Source: JALZAI01 sp038212215
Lineage (GTDB): Bacteria; Actinomycetota; Actinomycetes; Mycobacteriales; Jatrophihabitantaceae
Reading direction: 5' to 3'
NCBI GenBank assembly: GCA_038212215.1
Contig: JBBQUT010000025.1
Location: 1-64,000, forward strand
DNA length: 64,000 nucleotides
This document shows, piece after piece, positions 1-12,748 of the stretch. Position numbers and translations under genes: made by a program. Under the pieces are notes generated by a model. That model was not told the origin of the DNA. It was given only the letters and a program-made list of their open reading frames with translations, and ran no database searches. The stretch's first letter is position 1. Every line of letters begins with the position of its first letter.

Positions 1-2
1 AG

Positions 3-1088
<1,086 letters not shown>

Positions 1089-1202
1089 TCCGCACGTGTC
1101 GATGACAGGGGCGGGGGTGCCTGGAGTGAGCAGGAGGCGTCCGATGTCTGGACAGATGTCGTGGGACTGGAGTTTGGGGCAATAGGCGGGTTGGCTATCA
1201 GC

Positions 1203-1979
1203 GTGACAACCCCTTATCCGGCGGTGGATCGGCCGATCGCGCTCGTCACCGGCGTCGGCCGGCGAGCGGGCATCGGCGCAGCCATCGCGCGGGAATTAGC
1301 AGCCGATGGCTGGGATGTCGCGATCACATTCTGGCGCGCGTACGACGAGCGGATGCCGTGGGGCAGCGACGGCGCCGGGCCGGCGAGCATCGCGGCCGAT
1401 CTTTGCGCGGCAGGCGGGCGATCGATTGCGGTCGAGGCCGATCTCGGCGACGCCGACGCGATTCCCGGGTTGTTCGCGCGCATCGAGGACGACCTCGGCG
1501 CGGTCACCGCGTTGGTGCTCTCGCACTGCGAGTCGGTTGACTCCGACCTTCGCACGACGAGCGTGGAGAGCTTCGAGCGGCACATGAATATCAACGCCCG
1601 GGCGTCGTGGCTGCTCATCCGCGAGTACGCCGGCCGATACCGCTCTGAATTCGGTCGCGGGCGGATCGTTGCCCTGACGAGCGATCACACAGCGGGCAAC
1701 CTCCCCTACGGCGCCAGCAAAGGCGCGCTCGATCGAATCGTGCTGGCGGCGGCTCGTGAGCTGGCCGATCTCGGGGTCACCGCCAACGTCGTCAACCCGG
1801 GCGCTACGGAAACCGGGTGGATGAGCGCCGCGCAAGTCCAAGCTGCCATTGCCGCGAGCCCGTTGCGGCGGGTGGGAGTTCCGGCCGACGCTGCCGCGCT
1901 GGTGAGCTTCCTCTGCTCGTCGCGTGGCGGCTGGGTCAACGGGCAGTTGCTGCACGGCGATGGCGGAATCCACGCATAG
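1203..1979 (+). CDS. SDR family oxidoreductase
   Basis: A 258-residue short-chain dehydrogenase/reductase. The nucleotide-binding glycine motif TGVGRRAGIG lies near residues 16-25. The catalytic YxxxK appears as YGASK, followed by the usual ANVVNPG segment after the active site. A serine (LTSDH) sits where the catalytic serine is expected. The GTG at 1203 is preferred because it puts the Rossmann motif at the usual distance from the N-terminus; an ATG-like start at 1161 would add an unrelated leader. The C-terminal GGWVNGQLLHGDGG is typical of the 3-oxoacyl-ACP-reductase-like branch. The substrate cannot be inferred. It lies 82 bases before a methyltransferase on the same strand. Confidence 0.85.
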   Translation: MTTPYPAVDRPIALVTGVGRRAGIGAAIARELAADGWDVAITFWRAYDERMPWGSDGAGPASIAADLCAAGGRSIAVEADLGDADAIPGLFARIEDDLGAVTALVLSHCESVDSDLRTTSVESFERHMNINARASWLLIREYAGRYRSEFGRGRIVALTSDHTAGNLPYGASKGALDRIVLAAARELADLGVTANVVNPGATETGWMSAAQVQAAIAASPLRRVGVPADAAALVSFLCSSRGGWVNGQLLHGDGGIHA

Positions 1980-2061
1980 TGGTGCTGGCAGAGTCAACAG
2001 CCATGCGCCTTACGCGTTTCACCACGCGTGGCGGCGAGCGGCGAGGGCTCATCGTGGCTCG

Positions 2062-2913
2062 ATGACCAACCTGCGACGCATGAACACCGAACCCGCGGCG
2101 CGAGCGACGAAGGGCCGGCCCGAATCCGAACTTGCCCGCCTGGTCGTGCCGGCTGCCCTGCTCGCACCGGCGACCCGCACTGTATTGACCCTTGCCGGAG
2201 TCACGGCAGGCATGCGGGTGTTGAACCTCGGCACCGCAGCTGGCGGGGTGGCCGGGGCCGCCGCGGAGCTCGTCGGCCCGACCGGCGCGATCGTGGGCGT
2301 GGACGGGTCGGAGGCGGCGACAGCGCGCGCGCGGCGCAGCTGCGACGACCGCGGCATCGCCAACCTCCGATTGGTGAGCGCGGACATCGCGCAGTTCGAG
2401 CCGGACGAGGACTTCGACGCGGTCGTCGCCGGGTTCGTGCTGCCGAACCTGGCCGACCCAACAGCTCGGGTTCGCAGCCTGTTGGCGCGGCTTTTGCCGG
2501 ACGGCGTGTTCGTCGCGATGGAGTACGACCTGTCCGCAGCGCGTAGCCACCCGCCGACACCGCTCGTCCGGCGGACGATGAACCTCGTGACAGCAGCCTT
2601 CGAAGCCGTCGGAGCCAGCCACAAACTCGGCCCGCACCTGGTCGACGTGTTGTCCGACGCCGGGGCCCGATCGGTTGAAATCCTCGGGCTGCAGTCCTAT
2701 CTAGGGGCGGCGGATTCGGCCGGCCCGATGCTGATCTGCGATGTGCTGAGCAACCTGCTTCCTGCGATCCAGCGGCACGGCTTGGCCGCGGCGTCCGATC
2801 TCGACCTCGGCACGCTCACCGAACGCATCGCGGCCGAGTTGATCGCGCACGAGTCGGTGCTGCTGCCGCCGACCATCGTCGGTGCGTGGGCACGCGGGCC
2901 TCAGTCGAGCTGA
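2062..2913 (+). CDS. class I SAM-dependent methyltransferase
   Basis: A 283-residue protein with a class I methyltransferase core. Motif I reads LNLGTAAGG, followed by a VDGSEA acidic loop end (motif II) and a DAVVAGFVLPNL segment (motif IV/post-I). The layout resembles UbiE/Coq5-like and small-molecule methyltransferases. The start is the ATG at 2062; a second ATG at 2080 is possible. The 3' end overlaps by 13 bases the end of the convergent regulator gene on the minus strand, so transcripts must meet head-on here. The substrate is unknown. Confidence 0.8.
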   Translation: MTNLRRMNTEPAARATKGRPESELARLVVPAALLAPATRTVLTLAGVTAGMRVLNLGTAAGGVAGAAAELVGPTGAIVGVDGSEAATARARRSCDDRGIANLRLVSADIAQFEPDEDFDAVVAGFVLPNLADPTARVRSLLARLLPDGVFVAMEYDLSAARSHPPTPLVRRTMNLVTAAFEAVGASHKLGPHLVDVLSDAGARSVEILGLQSYLGAADSAGPMLICDVLSNLLPAIQRHGLAAASDLDLGTLTERIAAELIAHESVLLPPTIVGAWARGPQSS

Positions 2914-5900
2914 TAGCCGGCCATAGCGTCCCCCCGTCGGATCCGGACCTGCAGTTCGGACGTCTCCGCGGTCGGCGACGTGCTGAGTTCGTCACGCAAC
3001 AGCGTGCTGAGTGTCTTGTACTGGCGCAGCGCCGAACCGCGCCGACCGGCCGAGGCATAGCAGCGCATCAGTTCGCGGTGCACGCTTTCGCTGAGCGGAT
3101 CGTGCGATATCGCGCGGTGCAGCAACTCGATCGCGTCGTCGTAGTGTCCTGTTGTCGCCTTGAGCCTGGCTAGCGAAAGCAACGTTCGCTCGTATCTTCG
3201 ACGCAGTTCGTCACGTCGCTCGTCGATCCATCGTTCGCCGACGAGCTCGTTGAGGTAGTCGCCGCGGTACAGCTCGACCGCCTTCCCCAGATCGTCGACG
3301 GCGCTCGGCCCGGCAGTTGACGACGTGACGGCGGTCAACGACTCGAATTCTTTGACGTCATAGGCGAACGGCCGCGATCGGTCGAATCGGTAGCGCCCGT
3401 CGGTGAACACGACGCGATCTGCCGGAAGCGCCGAGCGCAGGTGATGCAGGGTGGTGTGAAAGCTGCTTCGCAGCCGGGTGGACGATGCCCACGGCCACAG
3501 CGCCAGTCCGATCTGATCCTTGGTCGCATCCTCTCGGTCCATCAGGAAGTACAGCAGTTCGCGCGGCTTGGCGTAACCGAAGTCAGCGGCGGTAAGCGGC
3601 CGGTCGTCCACCTGGATCCGGGCTGCGCCGAGGGCAGTCACGCTGACGTGAGGAACACGCTCGGCCACTGTCGTCCGAGCGGTGACGGCCGCTACCTCGC
3701 CGGTGCTTCGTAACAGCTCGTCGACCACTTCTGCGGGGTCCGCCAACCGCCCGAGGCGCTCGGTCGCTGTCCGCGCATCAGCACCGCGGTCGGTGTCGAC
3801 GCGGGCGACGGTCTGCACGATCATCATCCGTTCGACCGGCGGCACGGGGGCGCCGACGGCCGCACGCATCCCCGCCGCAGCACCGAGCGTGCGCGCGCCA
3901 CGATCGATTTGCGCGGCGTCGACGTCCGCTGCTGCCATCGCCTCGAGCACGCTGGACGTGCGCCACCGATCGCCAAGTTCCCAATGCTCGCGCAGGCTGT
4001 CGCGCAACAACCCGTGTGCGCGCCGCACGGACATCGTGTTTCTGCAACGCCAGGATGCCGAGAAGGTTGAGTGACCAGGCCACGCCTTCGCGGTAGCCGA
4101 TCGCCCGGGAGCGGGACAGGCTCTCCCGCAGCACTTGCTCGGCCTGATCGCTGTCGCCGCCGTAGACGGCGCTCGCGGCGAGGTTGATGAGCGACCAGAC
4201 AATGCCTTCGCTGTCACCGATCACGCGGTACTGCCCGAGTGCCTGCTCGGCCAGCGCCGCCGCGCTCGACAGATCCTCCTGCAGCCAGGCGAGCAGGCTC
4301 AACGAGTTGATCGCGCGCGCGGCGCCCTCGACGTGATTCAACCGGCGCCAGAGGGTCAGGGTTTCGGTGTGCAGGGCACTCGCCACCTCGTAGCGGCCGC
4401 GCTCGCGCGCCACGCTGCCCAGCGATTGCAGAACCTTTGCCACCCCCGGCGTGTCCGACAAGTCGCGGTAGATGGCCAGCGCTTTCTCCAACTGCTCGGT
4501 TGCCTCGTCGTACGCGCATTGGAGGTAGGCGAGGTTGCCGGCGCCGACCAGGGCCCGCGCCCGCACCGGCGCGGGGGTGTTCTCGGCGGACGCGCTTGCG
4601 AGCATCGTGTTCGACCAGGACCTGCCCTCGGTGTAGTACCCGCGCAGGTAGCAGAAACGCCACAGTGCGGCAGTAATGCGCAGGCCGTCACTCGCGGCGG
4701 CCTTCTCGCGCACGCAGATGTGCACAGCGGCGCTGAGGTTGCCCCGCTCCAGCTCCAGTTGATCGAGCCACTGCGTCTGGTCCGGGCCGAACAGCTCCGG
4801 CTCGGCGCGCTCGGTGAAGGCTGCGCACCAGCTCACCAGGCGGAGCTGGGTGGCGACGTCCTCGCCGCTGCGCCGCAGATGTTCGTCTGTGTAGAGCCGG
4901 ACGGTCTCGGACAGCGTGTAGCGCGCCCGCCGGCCCTCGGAGCTCGCAACGATCAGTGATCGGTCTACGAGATGAGCGAGCAACTCGAGGGGATCGCTTT
5001 CGCCGTAACCCTTGTCGTGCACCGCACGCGCAGCGTCCAGACTGAAAGTGCCTTTGAATACCGACAGTTGCGCGAACAGTCGCCGCTCCGGCTCGGTCAG
5101 CAGGCGGTAGCTCCAGTCGAGCACTGCGCGTAACGAGCGGTGCCGATCCACTGCCGTGTAGCCGGCCGCGGTGAGCAACGCGAGCCGATCCTCCAATGCC
5201 TCGGCGATCTCGAGGACGGACAGCACGCGTACGCGCGCGGCCGCGAGCTCGATGGCAAGCGGCAGGCCGTCGAGGCCGCGGCAGATTCGGGCGATCGCGG
5301 GGGCGTTGCGTTCGTCGACGGTGAAACCCGCCTGTACCGCCTGGGCGCGCTCGCGGAACAGCTGCACCGATTCGTAGTCGAGCAACTTTTCTTGGCTCAA
5401 CGCGTCGTCCGCTGACGGCACGCTCAGCGTGGGGACTTGCCAGACGAGTTCCCCAGCGACTCCGAGCATCTCCCGGCTGGTCGCGAGGACGCGCAGCCCC
5501 GGGCATTCGCTCAGCAACGTCCGGATCGATTCGGCGACGTCCGGCAGCAGGTGCTCGCAATTGTCCAGGACGAGGATCCGGCGCGCATCCGCGACGTGGG
5601 CGATGACCGAGCCGAGCAGCGCACGTCCGGGCTCCTCACGCACGCCGAGCGCGTTGGCGAGCGCTCGTGCCACGCCTGACGAGTCGGCAAGCGAGGCAAG
5701 GTCCACCCAGCACACAGCACCCGGAAACTTGTGCTCGAGGCTTCCGGCGACCTCGATAGCGAGCCGGGTCTTGCCACCCCCGCCCGGTCCGGTCAGGCTC
5801 ACCAGCCGCGCGGTGGCGATCAGGTCCCGAATCGACTGAATTTTTCCGGGCTGGCCAACAAACCCGGTGAGCGCAGCGGGGACCCGGCCCATACGGACCG

Positions 5901-5931
5901 ACCCCGACAAATGCTCGCTGACGACCACCAC
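2901..5931 (-). pseudogene. NB-ARC/TPR/BTAD transcriptional regulator, one-base frameshift
   Basis: Read with one frame change, this is a SARP-related regulator of about 1,000 residues. The first half starts at GTG 5931 and has a P-loop ATPase (GPGGGGKT near residue 50), a Walker B segment (RILVLDNCEHLL), an LATSRE sensor motif and then TPR-like helical repeats. The second half, in the next frame, continues the TPRs and ends in a winged-helix DNA-binding domain (FGYAKPRELLYFLM) and a bacterial transcriptional activation domain. The break lies near 4018-4024 in a GC-alternating stretch; removing one base joins HDVRAA to HGLLRDSL, as expected for a TPR. AfsR has its DNA-binding domain at the N-terminus, whereas here it is C-terminal. 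The break may be a real mutation or a sequencing error. Confidence 0.8.
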
Positions 5932-6028
5932 GTACCCACCGAAACCAGAGCGACCCGGGCACCCGAGGCTAGTCCGTCCAGCAGGCCCTCGAAAGCGGTT
6001 TTAGTCAACGAATCGGTGAAGACACGCG

Positions 6029-6064
6029 CAGGCGGTGGGGACGCGTTGGCGTCCCCACCGCCTG
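6029..6064 (-). terminator. strong hairpin terminator after secreted-protein gene
   Basis: The arms at 6029-6044 and 6049-6064 pair perfectly over 16 bases around a four-base loop and are almost all G/C (core GGCGGTGGGGACGC). It sits 16 bases past the stop of the minus-strand secreted-protein gene and before the start of the next minus-strand gene. There is no clear U tract, which is common for actinobacterial terminators. Confidence 0.75.
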
Positions 6065-6079
6065 TCGCGCGAGTGCTGC

Positions 6080-6715
6080 TCAGGAAACGATGAAGCGCAA
6101 CGGTCCCTGCACATCCGGGCGCTGGCGCGTGCTCAGCGCCTGGATACCCGCGTTGTGGTCGCCGTTGAACGGGGTGACCGTGCTCGGGCAACCGGCCTTC
6201 GCAGCATCGGCGGCCGAGTTGAACCACAGACCCAGGTGGTAGGTGTGGATCGGGGCGAACGGTGGATTGCTCGTGGCGTCGGCGATCGGCTTCGAATGCA
6301 CGGACGGAGCCACCCCCGTGCCCGGAGCAACCGCGAACGTCTCGACGCTGAACCGGCCGACGAAGCGGCCGTGCCCTAGCCCGGTGGCACCGGTTTCCAG
6401 GTCGCCCTGATACCAGGACACGCCGAAGGGCGCATTCGGCAGCTGCAGCACGAACAGGTCGAAGCCGGTGTTGGCCGGCAGCCCGGAGACGTTCACGTCC
6501 ATCAGTTCGACGGGACCCGTCCGACGTATGGTGACGACCGCCTTCGCGTTCGGGATGCAGTTTGCGGCTGCGGCACCGGCCGAGCGGACCATCGAGAAGT
6601 GGACGTCCGGAGCGACAGCAGCGGACTTGGTAGCGGCGCCGGCGGCGGTGAACCCGACGGCGCCGATGCTTGCGGCGCCGATCGCCAGGGCGATCATGGC
6701 TGTGCGGTGAAACAT
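6080..6715 (-). CDS. secreted protein of unknown function
   Basis: A 211-residue protein with a clear Sec-type signal peptide: a basic MFHRT start, a hydrophobic stretch rich in alanine, and AGAAT as probable cleavage region near residue 28. The mature part begins with a strand pattern (VTIRRTGPVELMDVNVSGLP) and contains two cysteines that could pair. It looks like a small beta-rich extracellular domain, but I recognise no family. The start ATG at 6715 has a good AAAGGAA ribosome site eight bases upstream. It is a single-gene unit, bounded by a strong hairpin downstream and a 508-base divergent spacer upstream. Confidence 0.75.
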   Translation of the reverse strand: MFHRTAMIALAIGAASIGAVGFTAAGAATKSAAVAPDVHFSMVRSAGAAAANCIPNAKAVVTIRRTGPVELMDVNVSGLPANTGFDLFVLQLPNAPFGVSWYQGDLETGATGLGHGRFVGRFSVETFAVAPGTGVAPSVHSKPIADATSNPPFAPIHTYHLGLWFNSAADAAKAGCPSTVTPFNGDHNAGIQALSTRQRPDVQGPLRFIVS

Positions 6716-7223
6716 CGTGTGTTCCTTTCGGTTGGCTGATTACCGGCCAACCGTGCCTGCCCGTTGCATGGTCCGGCGCTTGGGCAGGTGCGCGGGGAAC
6801 CGCGTGGGGACCGGGCTGGCGTCCGCGCTGGCGTCCGCGCTGGCAGTGGGCGGTCATGGCCGCCGCGGGCTCAGATCACGTGGTCGCCGATCGGGCTCGT
6901 GCGCGCACGCTCGGTTGGGTTGCAACTGGGCTGCGGGTGCAGGGCGCAAGTAGGGCCGCCCCGATCATCACCCCCGCGATGTCGCCGGGACGGCCCCCTT
7001 GCTCGGTCGACTGCGCAATCCCAGCCCGCACACCCCCGTGGTCGGGCTTCGGCGCGCACGTAGTGCTGTCGAACGTAAGCGCGTCCGGACTTCACTTCGA
7101 CCTCACCGTAAAAATAACACGAACACAACGAGATTCCAACGGTCGAACGTCACGTAGAATTGGTCGTCTACTCGGCTGTCGCCCAGAAAGCGGGGACCGC
7201 CGACCTGGCCTCACGGGGCAGCA
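6716..7223. other. divergent intergenic region
   Basis: A 508-base spacer between the secreted-protein gene (minus) and the MarR gene (plus). It contains a 12-base direct repeat (CTGGCGTCCGCG) around 6817-6842 and an A/T-rich patch around 7107-7135 that probably carries promoter elements. I found no convincing gene in it. Confidence 0.5.
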
Positions 7224-7805
7224 ATGATCACTGACACGAACCATCAGATGGTGGCCAACGGCGCAGTTCCCAATGGCGCTACTTCGGATGGCGCTACTTC
7301 CAATGGCGCAACTCCCAACGGCGCAACTCCCAACGGCGCAACTCCGGACGGTGCGGCTCTCGATGCTGCGACTGCAGCATTGCGGCGGCTCGTGCTTTCG
7401 GCGCACGAGCTGCGCCAACGCTGGGCCGCATCACTCGGAATCGGCGTCACCGACACCCTCGCGCTGAGCCATGTCGCCGAAGCCGGGCCGATGAGCGCCT
7501 GCGAACTCGCCCGCCGAACAGGCGTCGCCACGAGCAGCATGACAACGGTGATGGATCGCCTGGAGCACGCGGGCCTCGCTGAGCGCACCAGCGTGAGCGG
7601 CGACCGCCGCAGCCTGGCGATCATGCTCACTCCGAGGGGTCGCTCAGCCCTCGATCGAGGCGGCTTATGGGCGCGCACTGCGATGCTAGCCGCGAGTGGC
7701 GACGACCTCGAAATGGTCACCCGCAAGCTGGACGCACTCTCCGACGCGTTACGTGGGGCAGCAACCTCGGACGCATTACCGGGGGGACCGGACGTCGCCG
7801 GCTGA
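7224..7805 (+). CDS. MarR family transcriptional regulator
   Basis: A 193-residue winged-helix regulator. The MarR core runs from about residue 50. The recognition region reads MSACELARRTGVATSSMTT, followed by the DRLEHAGLAER helix and the wing (SGDRRSLAIMLTPRG). The first 50 residues are not conserved: residues 12-46 are seven copies of a five-residue unit of the type NGATP, encoded by 15-bp tandem repeats. Such a tail is unusual for MarR proteins and probably disordered. The target genes are unknown. The divergent secreted-protein gene is a candidate because the two share an upstream region. Confidence 0.85.
   Translation: MITDTNHQMVANGAVPNGATSDGATSNGATPNGATPNGATPDGAALDAATAALRRLVLSAHELRQRWAASLGIGVTDTLALSHVAEAGPMSACELARRTGVATSSMTTVMDRLEHAGLAERTSVSGDRRSLAIMLTPRGRSALDRGGLWARTAMLAASGDDLEMVTRKLDALSDALRGAATSDALPGGPDVAG
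7257..7361 (+). repeat. 15-bp in-frame tandem repeat (7 units)
   Basis: Seven 15-bp units encode NGAVP, NGATS, DGATS, NGATP (three times) and DGAAL at the N-terminus of the MarR protein. Adjacent units differ by only a few bases, which points to recent slippage expansion. Confidence 0.85.
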
Positions 7806-8002
7806 CGTCCATCGACGGCGCGGGTCTCGGTTTCGCGCGACGGTCGCGTCAGCCGGCTTCGGCGCGACGCTCCGCACCCAACTCCTCGGCGTAGCCAAGG
7901 TCGTCGCCCGCGACCCGGCCGACGTACTCGTCGTCAGGTGTCGTTCCGTTGTGCTGGCCTGGTCCGGCTTGGCGGGATCCTCAACCCCCCGGTTGCCCGT
8001 CG

Positions 8003-8036
8003 CGTCAGTGCAGTCGTAGCGTCAGTGCAGCCGTAG
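8003..8036 (-). repeat. 17-bp tandem duplication spanning the sppA stop codon
   Basis: Two 17-bp copies (8003-8019 and 8020-8036) differ by one base. The copy nearer the gene contains its last codons and the TGA stop; the second lies just downstream and is out of frame because 17 is not a multiple of three. Confidence 0.85.
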
Positions 8037-9662
8037 CGGCGGCATCCGCAACGCGTCGGCAGGCGCCAGACCCAATGCTTCGGCCAGCCCGGGCCACGCG
8101 GGGGCTAGCGCGCCCAGCGCTGCACGAGGGTCGGCGCTGTTGGTCGGACGGCGGAGCCGCGCCAGCGGCGACTGACGAACCGCGGCACGCACCGGAGCCG
8201 TGCGCGGCAAGCCCGCCCGCGTGCGGGCGATCCGCACGGCGTCGCGGAGCCCACCGAGATCGTCCACAAGGCCGATGCGCACCGCGTCACTGCCGGTCCA
8301 GACCCGGCCGCGGGCCATCGCCTCCACCTCGGCGAACGGCCGTCCGCGCCCGGCGGCAACCTTCGAGACGAAGTCGTCGTAAACGGCGTCGATCGTCGCT
8401 GCTAGCCGTTCGCGTTCGCCCGGGTCGAACCCGCGACGAGCGGAAAACATGAGCGACCGCGCGCCGTGTGCTATCGCGCCGGTCGTGAGGCCGACCCGGT
8501 CGAGCAGGCCGGTCACGACGAGCTTCCCGCCGAAGACGCCGATCGAGCCGGTAAGCGTCGACGGCAACGCGAGGATGACGTCAGCCGGGCAGGCGATGTA
8601 GTACCCACCTGACGCCGCGGTGCCTGCCATCGAGACGACGACCGGCTTGCCCGCCTCTTGCACTCTGCACACCTCACGCCAGATCGTCTCGGACGCGACG
8701 GCAGAGCCGCCTGGCGAATCGATGCGCAGTACGACAGCACGCGCATGCGGATCCGCTGCCGCCGCGCGCAGGGCCGCGCCGAGCGAATCGCTGCCCACCT
8801 GGCGTCCGGTCGGACCGCGGCGGCTTCGCCCGGACACGATCGCCCCACGTGCCTCGACCAGTGCGACATGGCCACGCCTTCTCGCGAGTTGCGCCGCCCT
8901 GCGTCGCGGTCGCCAGCGATCGGCGAACAGCAGTTGTGCGTTCGCGCCCGCGCACTCCAGCGCCTTCGCGTACGCCCCGTCGCGGTAGCCGAGCTGATCG
9001 ACCAGGCCCACCTCGCATGCGCCGGTCGCTGTACGCGGCCCGGTGTCGATCAATTCGCGAATCCGGTCGGGCGCCAGGCCACGACCCTGTGCGATATCGC
9101 GTACCGCGTCGTCGAAGACCGACTCGGTGAGGCGCTCGAGCGCTTCGCGGTGTGCGGCGCTGAACTCGGTGCGCAGCAGCGTGTCGGCGGCGTTCTTGTA
9201 CTCGTGACGCTGCTCGAACTGCGGCTCGATGCCGAGTCGGTCCAGCGCGCCGCGAACGAACGTGACCTCGGCGCCGACACCGAGCATCCCGACCATGCCG
9301 CCCGGTTGCAGCCAGATCTCATCGAACGCGCTCGCCAGCACGTACCCGGCCATCTCGCCGCGTCCCTCGGAAAAGCTTTCGGCCCAGGCGAGCGTGGGCT
9401 TGCCGCTAGCCGCGAAGGCAAGGACCGCCAGACGGAGCTCTTGCATGGCGGCCCACGGCAGCGTGCCGCCGATCTTGGCGATCAGCCCGGCAACCTGCTT
9501 GTCGTCCGCCGCGTCGTGCAGCGCTCGCAGGGTCGGGCGCCACAGGTGTCGCCCGCGCGATCGCAGCCGCTCGAGCGGGTCACCCGGGTCGGGTGCGGCG
9601 GGCAATTCGGTGAGATCCAGCTCGAGGAGGACGGGCGTACGGCGTCCGGGAAGCGCAGCCAT
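8022..9662 (-). CDS. sppA: signal peptide peptidase SppA, long form
   Basis: A 546-residue protein with two tandem ClpP/crotonase-like halves, as in the long (67 kDa-type) SppA of Gram-negatives. The catalytic lysine is K156 in HEYKNAAD in the first half, and the nucleophilic serine is S351 in GTAASGGYY in the second, so the Ser/Lys dyad is complete. The flanking RIDSPGGSA and TGSIGVFGG segments are family hallmarks. The ATG at 9662 is chosen because residues upstream of it are low-complexity. No clear N-terminal membrane helix is visible, unlike the E. coli enzyme. SppA digests remnant signal peptides after secretion. The stop codon lies inside a 17-bp duplication. Confidence 0.9.
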   Translation of the reverse strand: MAALPGRRTPVLLELDLTELPAAPDPGDPLERLRSRGRHLWRPTLRALHDAADDKQVAGLIAKIGGTLPWAAMQELRLAVLAFAASGKPTLAWAESFSEGRGEMAGYVLASAFDEIWLQPGGMVGMLGVGAEVTFVRGALDRLGIEPQFEQRHEYKNAADTLLRTEFSAAHREALERLTESVFDDAVRDIAQGRGLAPDRIRELIDTGPRTATGACEVGLVDQLGYRDGAYAKALECAGANAQLLFADRWRPRRRAAQLARRRGHVALVEARGAIVSGRSRRGPTGRQVGSDSLGAALRAAAADPHARAVVLRIDSPGGSAVASETIWREVCRVQEAGKPVVVSMAGTAASGGYYIACPADVILALPSTLTGSIGVFGGKLVVTGLLDRVGLTTGAIAHGARSLMFSARRGFDPGERERLAATIDAVYDDFVSKVAAGRGRPFAEVEAMARGRVWTGSDAVRIGLVDDLGGLRDAVRIARTRAGLPRTAPVRAAVRQSPLARLRRPTNSADPRAALGALAPAWPGLAEALGLAPADALRMPPLRLH

Positions 9663-9808
9663 CTGCCCACCGTAGGGCCGGCGTTTGTCACTCGATGAGC
9701 TACCGGCCGCGGTGCGGCCCCGAGATGACGACGTGCCCGGCATCGGGTGCCCGCGCTGGCATTGTCAAGGACGTCGAACAGCTGCCGATGCGCATCGCGG
9801 CTGCGCGG

Positions 9809-10843
9809 TCAACTATGGGCGACGCCGGCCAGCCTGGCGAATTGCGCTGCGACTACCTCGCGGCTGCCCGCGTTCGCCAGCAGCACCGACAGCAGCACAC
9901 GCGCCTTGAACGGGTCGAGCATCCCGGCACCGACCAGCCCGCGCTGCAACAGATCGACTTCTGAACCGATCGCCCCGTACGTCCTGGACAGCACCGGCCC
10001 GGCCCCGGTTCGCGAGGCCAGCACCACCGGAATCCGGGCGGCGATCGCGCCGAGTCGCTCGGCCAGCCGACCTGGGACGTGCCCCGCCCCGAAGCCGGCG
10101 ACGACGAGCCCGGCGCAGCGCCGCTCGATACCGTCGAGCAGGGTCCCGTCGTCGTCGAGCGCGATCGAGATCACCGGCACGCTGACGGAGATCGTCGCCG
10201 GCCGGGCCAGCGTGGGCAGCCGGGCGACGCTAGCGGTCGGGGTCGGCGTTCCCTCGACGACGCGTCCGATCGGCCCGGCGTTGGGCGACACGAACGCCGC
10301 CGGGCTGCTCGTGTGGTGCTTGGCGACGTGCCGGGCGGCGTGTACTTCGTCGTTGAGCACGACGAGAGCGCCAAGCCCGCGAAATTGCGAACCGGCTGCG
10401 ACGGTGACGGCGGCGAGCAGATTCGCGGGACCGTCCGCTCCGGCAAGCGATGGGTTGCGCATCGCGCCGGTGACGACGATCGGCGCGTCACCCCGCCAGA
10501 GCAGGTCGAACAGGTACGCCGTCTCTTCGAGCGTGTCGGTGCCTTGAACCACGACGACGCCGTCAGTATTGGCGCGCTCGGCGACGTCGAGCAGCTCGAG
10601 CAGATCGGCGAAGCAGAGATCGGCGCTCGGCAGCTTGCGGAAGTCGCGCAGGTCCAGGGTGACGCCCAGCGCTGCGAGGCCAGGGATGGCGTCGACCAGC
10701 TCGCGCGGGCCGAGACGCGACACGGCGCCGCCGCTGTGAGCGTCTTCGCTGTGAGTGTCTCCGCTTGCGGCAGTACCGCCGACCGGAGTCATGCTGATGG
10801 TGCCACCGAGGAAGAACACGCTGACGGTAGCGGTGGTGCTCAC
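9809..10843 (-). CDS. type I/II L-asparaginase
   Basis: A 344-residue asparaginase-family amidohydrolase that converts L-asparagine to aspartate and ammonia. Both catalytic threonine motifs are present: FLGGTISM near the N-terminus and VVQGTDTLEETAY near residue 100, followed by VVTGAMRN. The GTG at 10843 puts the first threonine about 15 residues in, as usual, and avoids overlap with the upstream NlpC gene, whose stop is 26 bases away. There is no signal peptide, so the enzyme is probably cytoplasmic. The short gap suggests co-transcription with the NlpC/P60 gene. Confidence 0.88.
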   Translation of the reverse strand: MSTTATVSVFFLGGTISMTPVGGTAASGDTHSEDAHSGGAVSRLGPRELVDAIPGLAALGVTLDLRDFRKLPSADLCFADLLELLDVAERANTDGVVVVQGTDTLEETAYLFDLLWRGDAPIVVTGAMRNPSLAGADGPANLLAAVTVAAGSQFRGLGALVVLNDEVHAARHVAKHHTSSPAAFVSPNAGPIGRVVEGTPTPTASVARLPTLARPATISVSVPVISIALDDDGTLLDGIERRCAGLVVAGFGAGHVPGRLAERLGAIAARIPVVLASRTGAGPVLSRTYGAIGSEVDLLQRGLVGAGMLDPFKARVLLSVLLANAGSREVVAAQFARLAGVAHS

Positions 10844-10869
10844 CGATAGGACCGTAGCCGACGAGCCGT

Positions 10870-12435
<1,566 letters not shown>

Positions 12436-12748
12436 TGGATTGCCTCCCGACTTTGCGCGTGCGGTAGCGCGTGTCTGTTGCTGACACGGCGCCGTCGCGT
12501 GCACTGACGCTACGCGTGCTGCGACCGCGGAACCAGCCGAGTCTGCACACAGTTCATCGACGCTTCGCGGCGCAGCATGAACGTTCTCAGACAGTTCACG
12601 CAAGACGCGCGGATTTGCCCCGCGCGTCGCGGCGCGCGGTTCTTGACCGCCAGTGGTGTTGCGAGAATGCTCCGCGTGGGTACACAAATGCTCGTTTGAA
12701 ACGCTATGCCGCGACATCTGCTCGCGTGCTCCCCCGGAGGTGGCTCAG
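12436..12748. promoter_or_regulatory. divergent upstream region of NlpC/P60 and symporter genes
   Basis: A 313-base spacer that must hold the promoters of both divergent genes. A GC-rich inverted repeat lies at 12620-12639 (arms CCGCGCG/CGCGCGG, six-base loop). I looked for a c-di-AMP (ydaO) riboswitch, common before such hydrolase genes in actinobacteria, and did not recognise one. Confidence 0.45.

Noticed and set aside
7092..7418. A minus-strand frame that looks like a pentapeptide-repeat protein (AVGSC-type repeats)
   Set aside because: It is the reverse reading of the MarR N-terminal DNA repeat; its repeat only reflects the 15-bp units.
12436..12748. Possible c-di-AMP riboswitch in the leader of the NlpC/P60 gene
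   Set aside because: No conserved core of the ydaO type was recognised; the hairpin at 12620-12639 is a simple GC palindrome.
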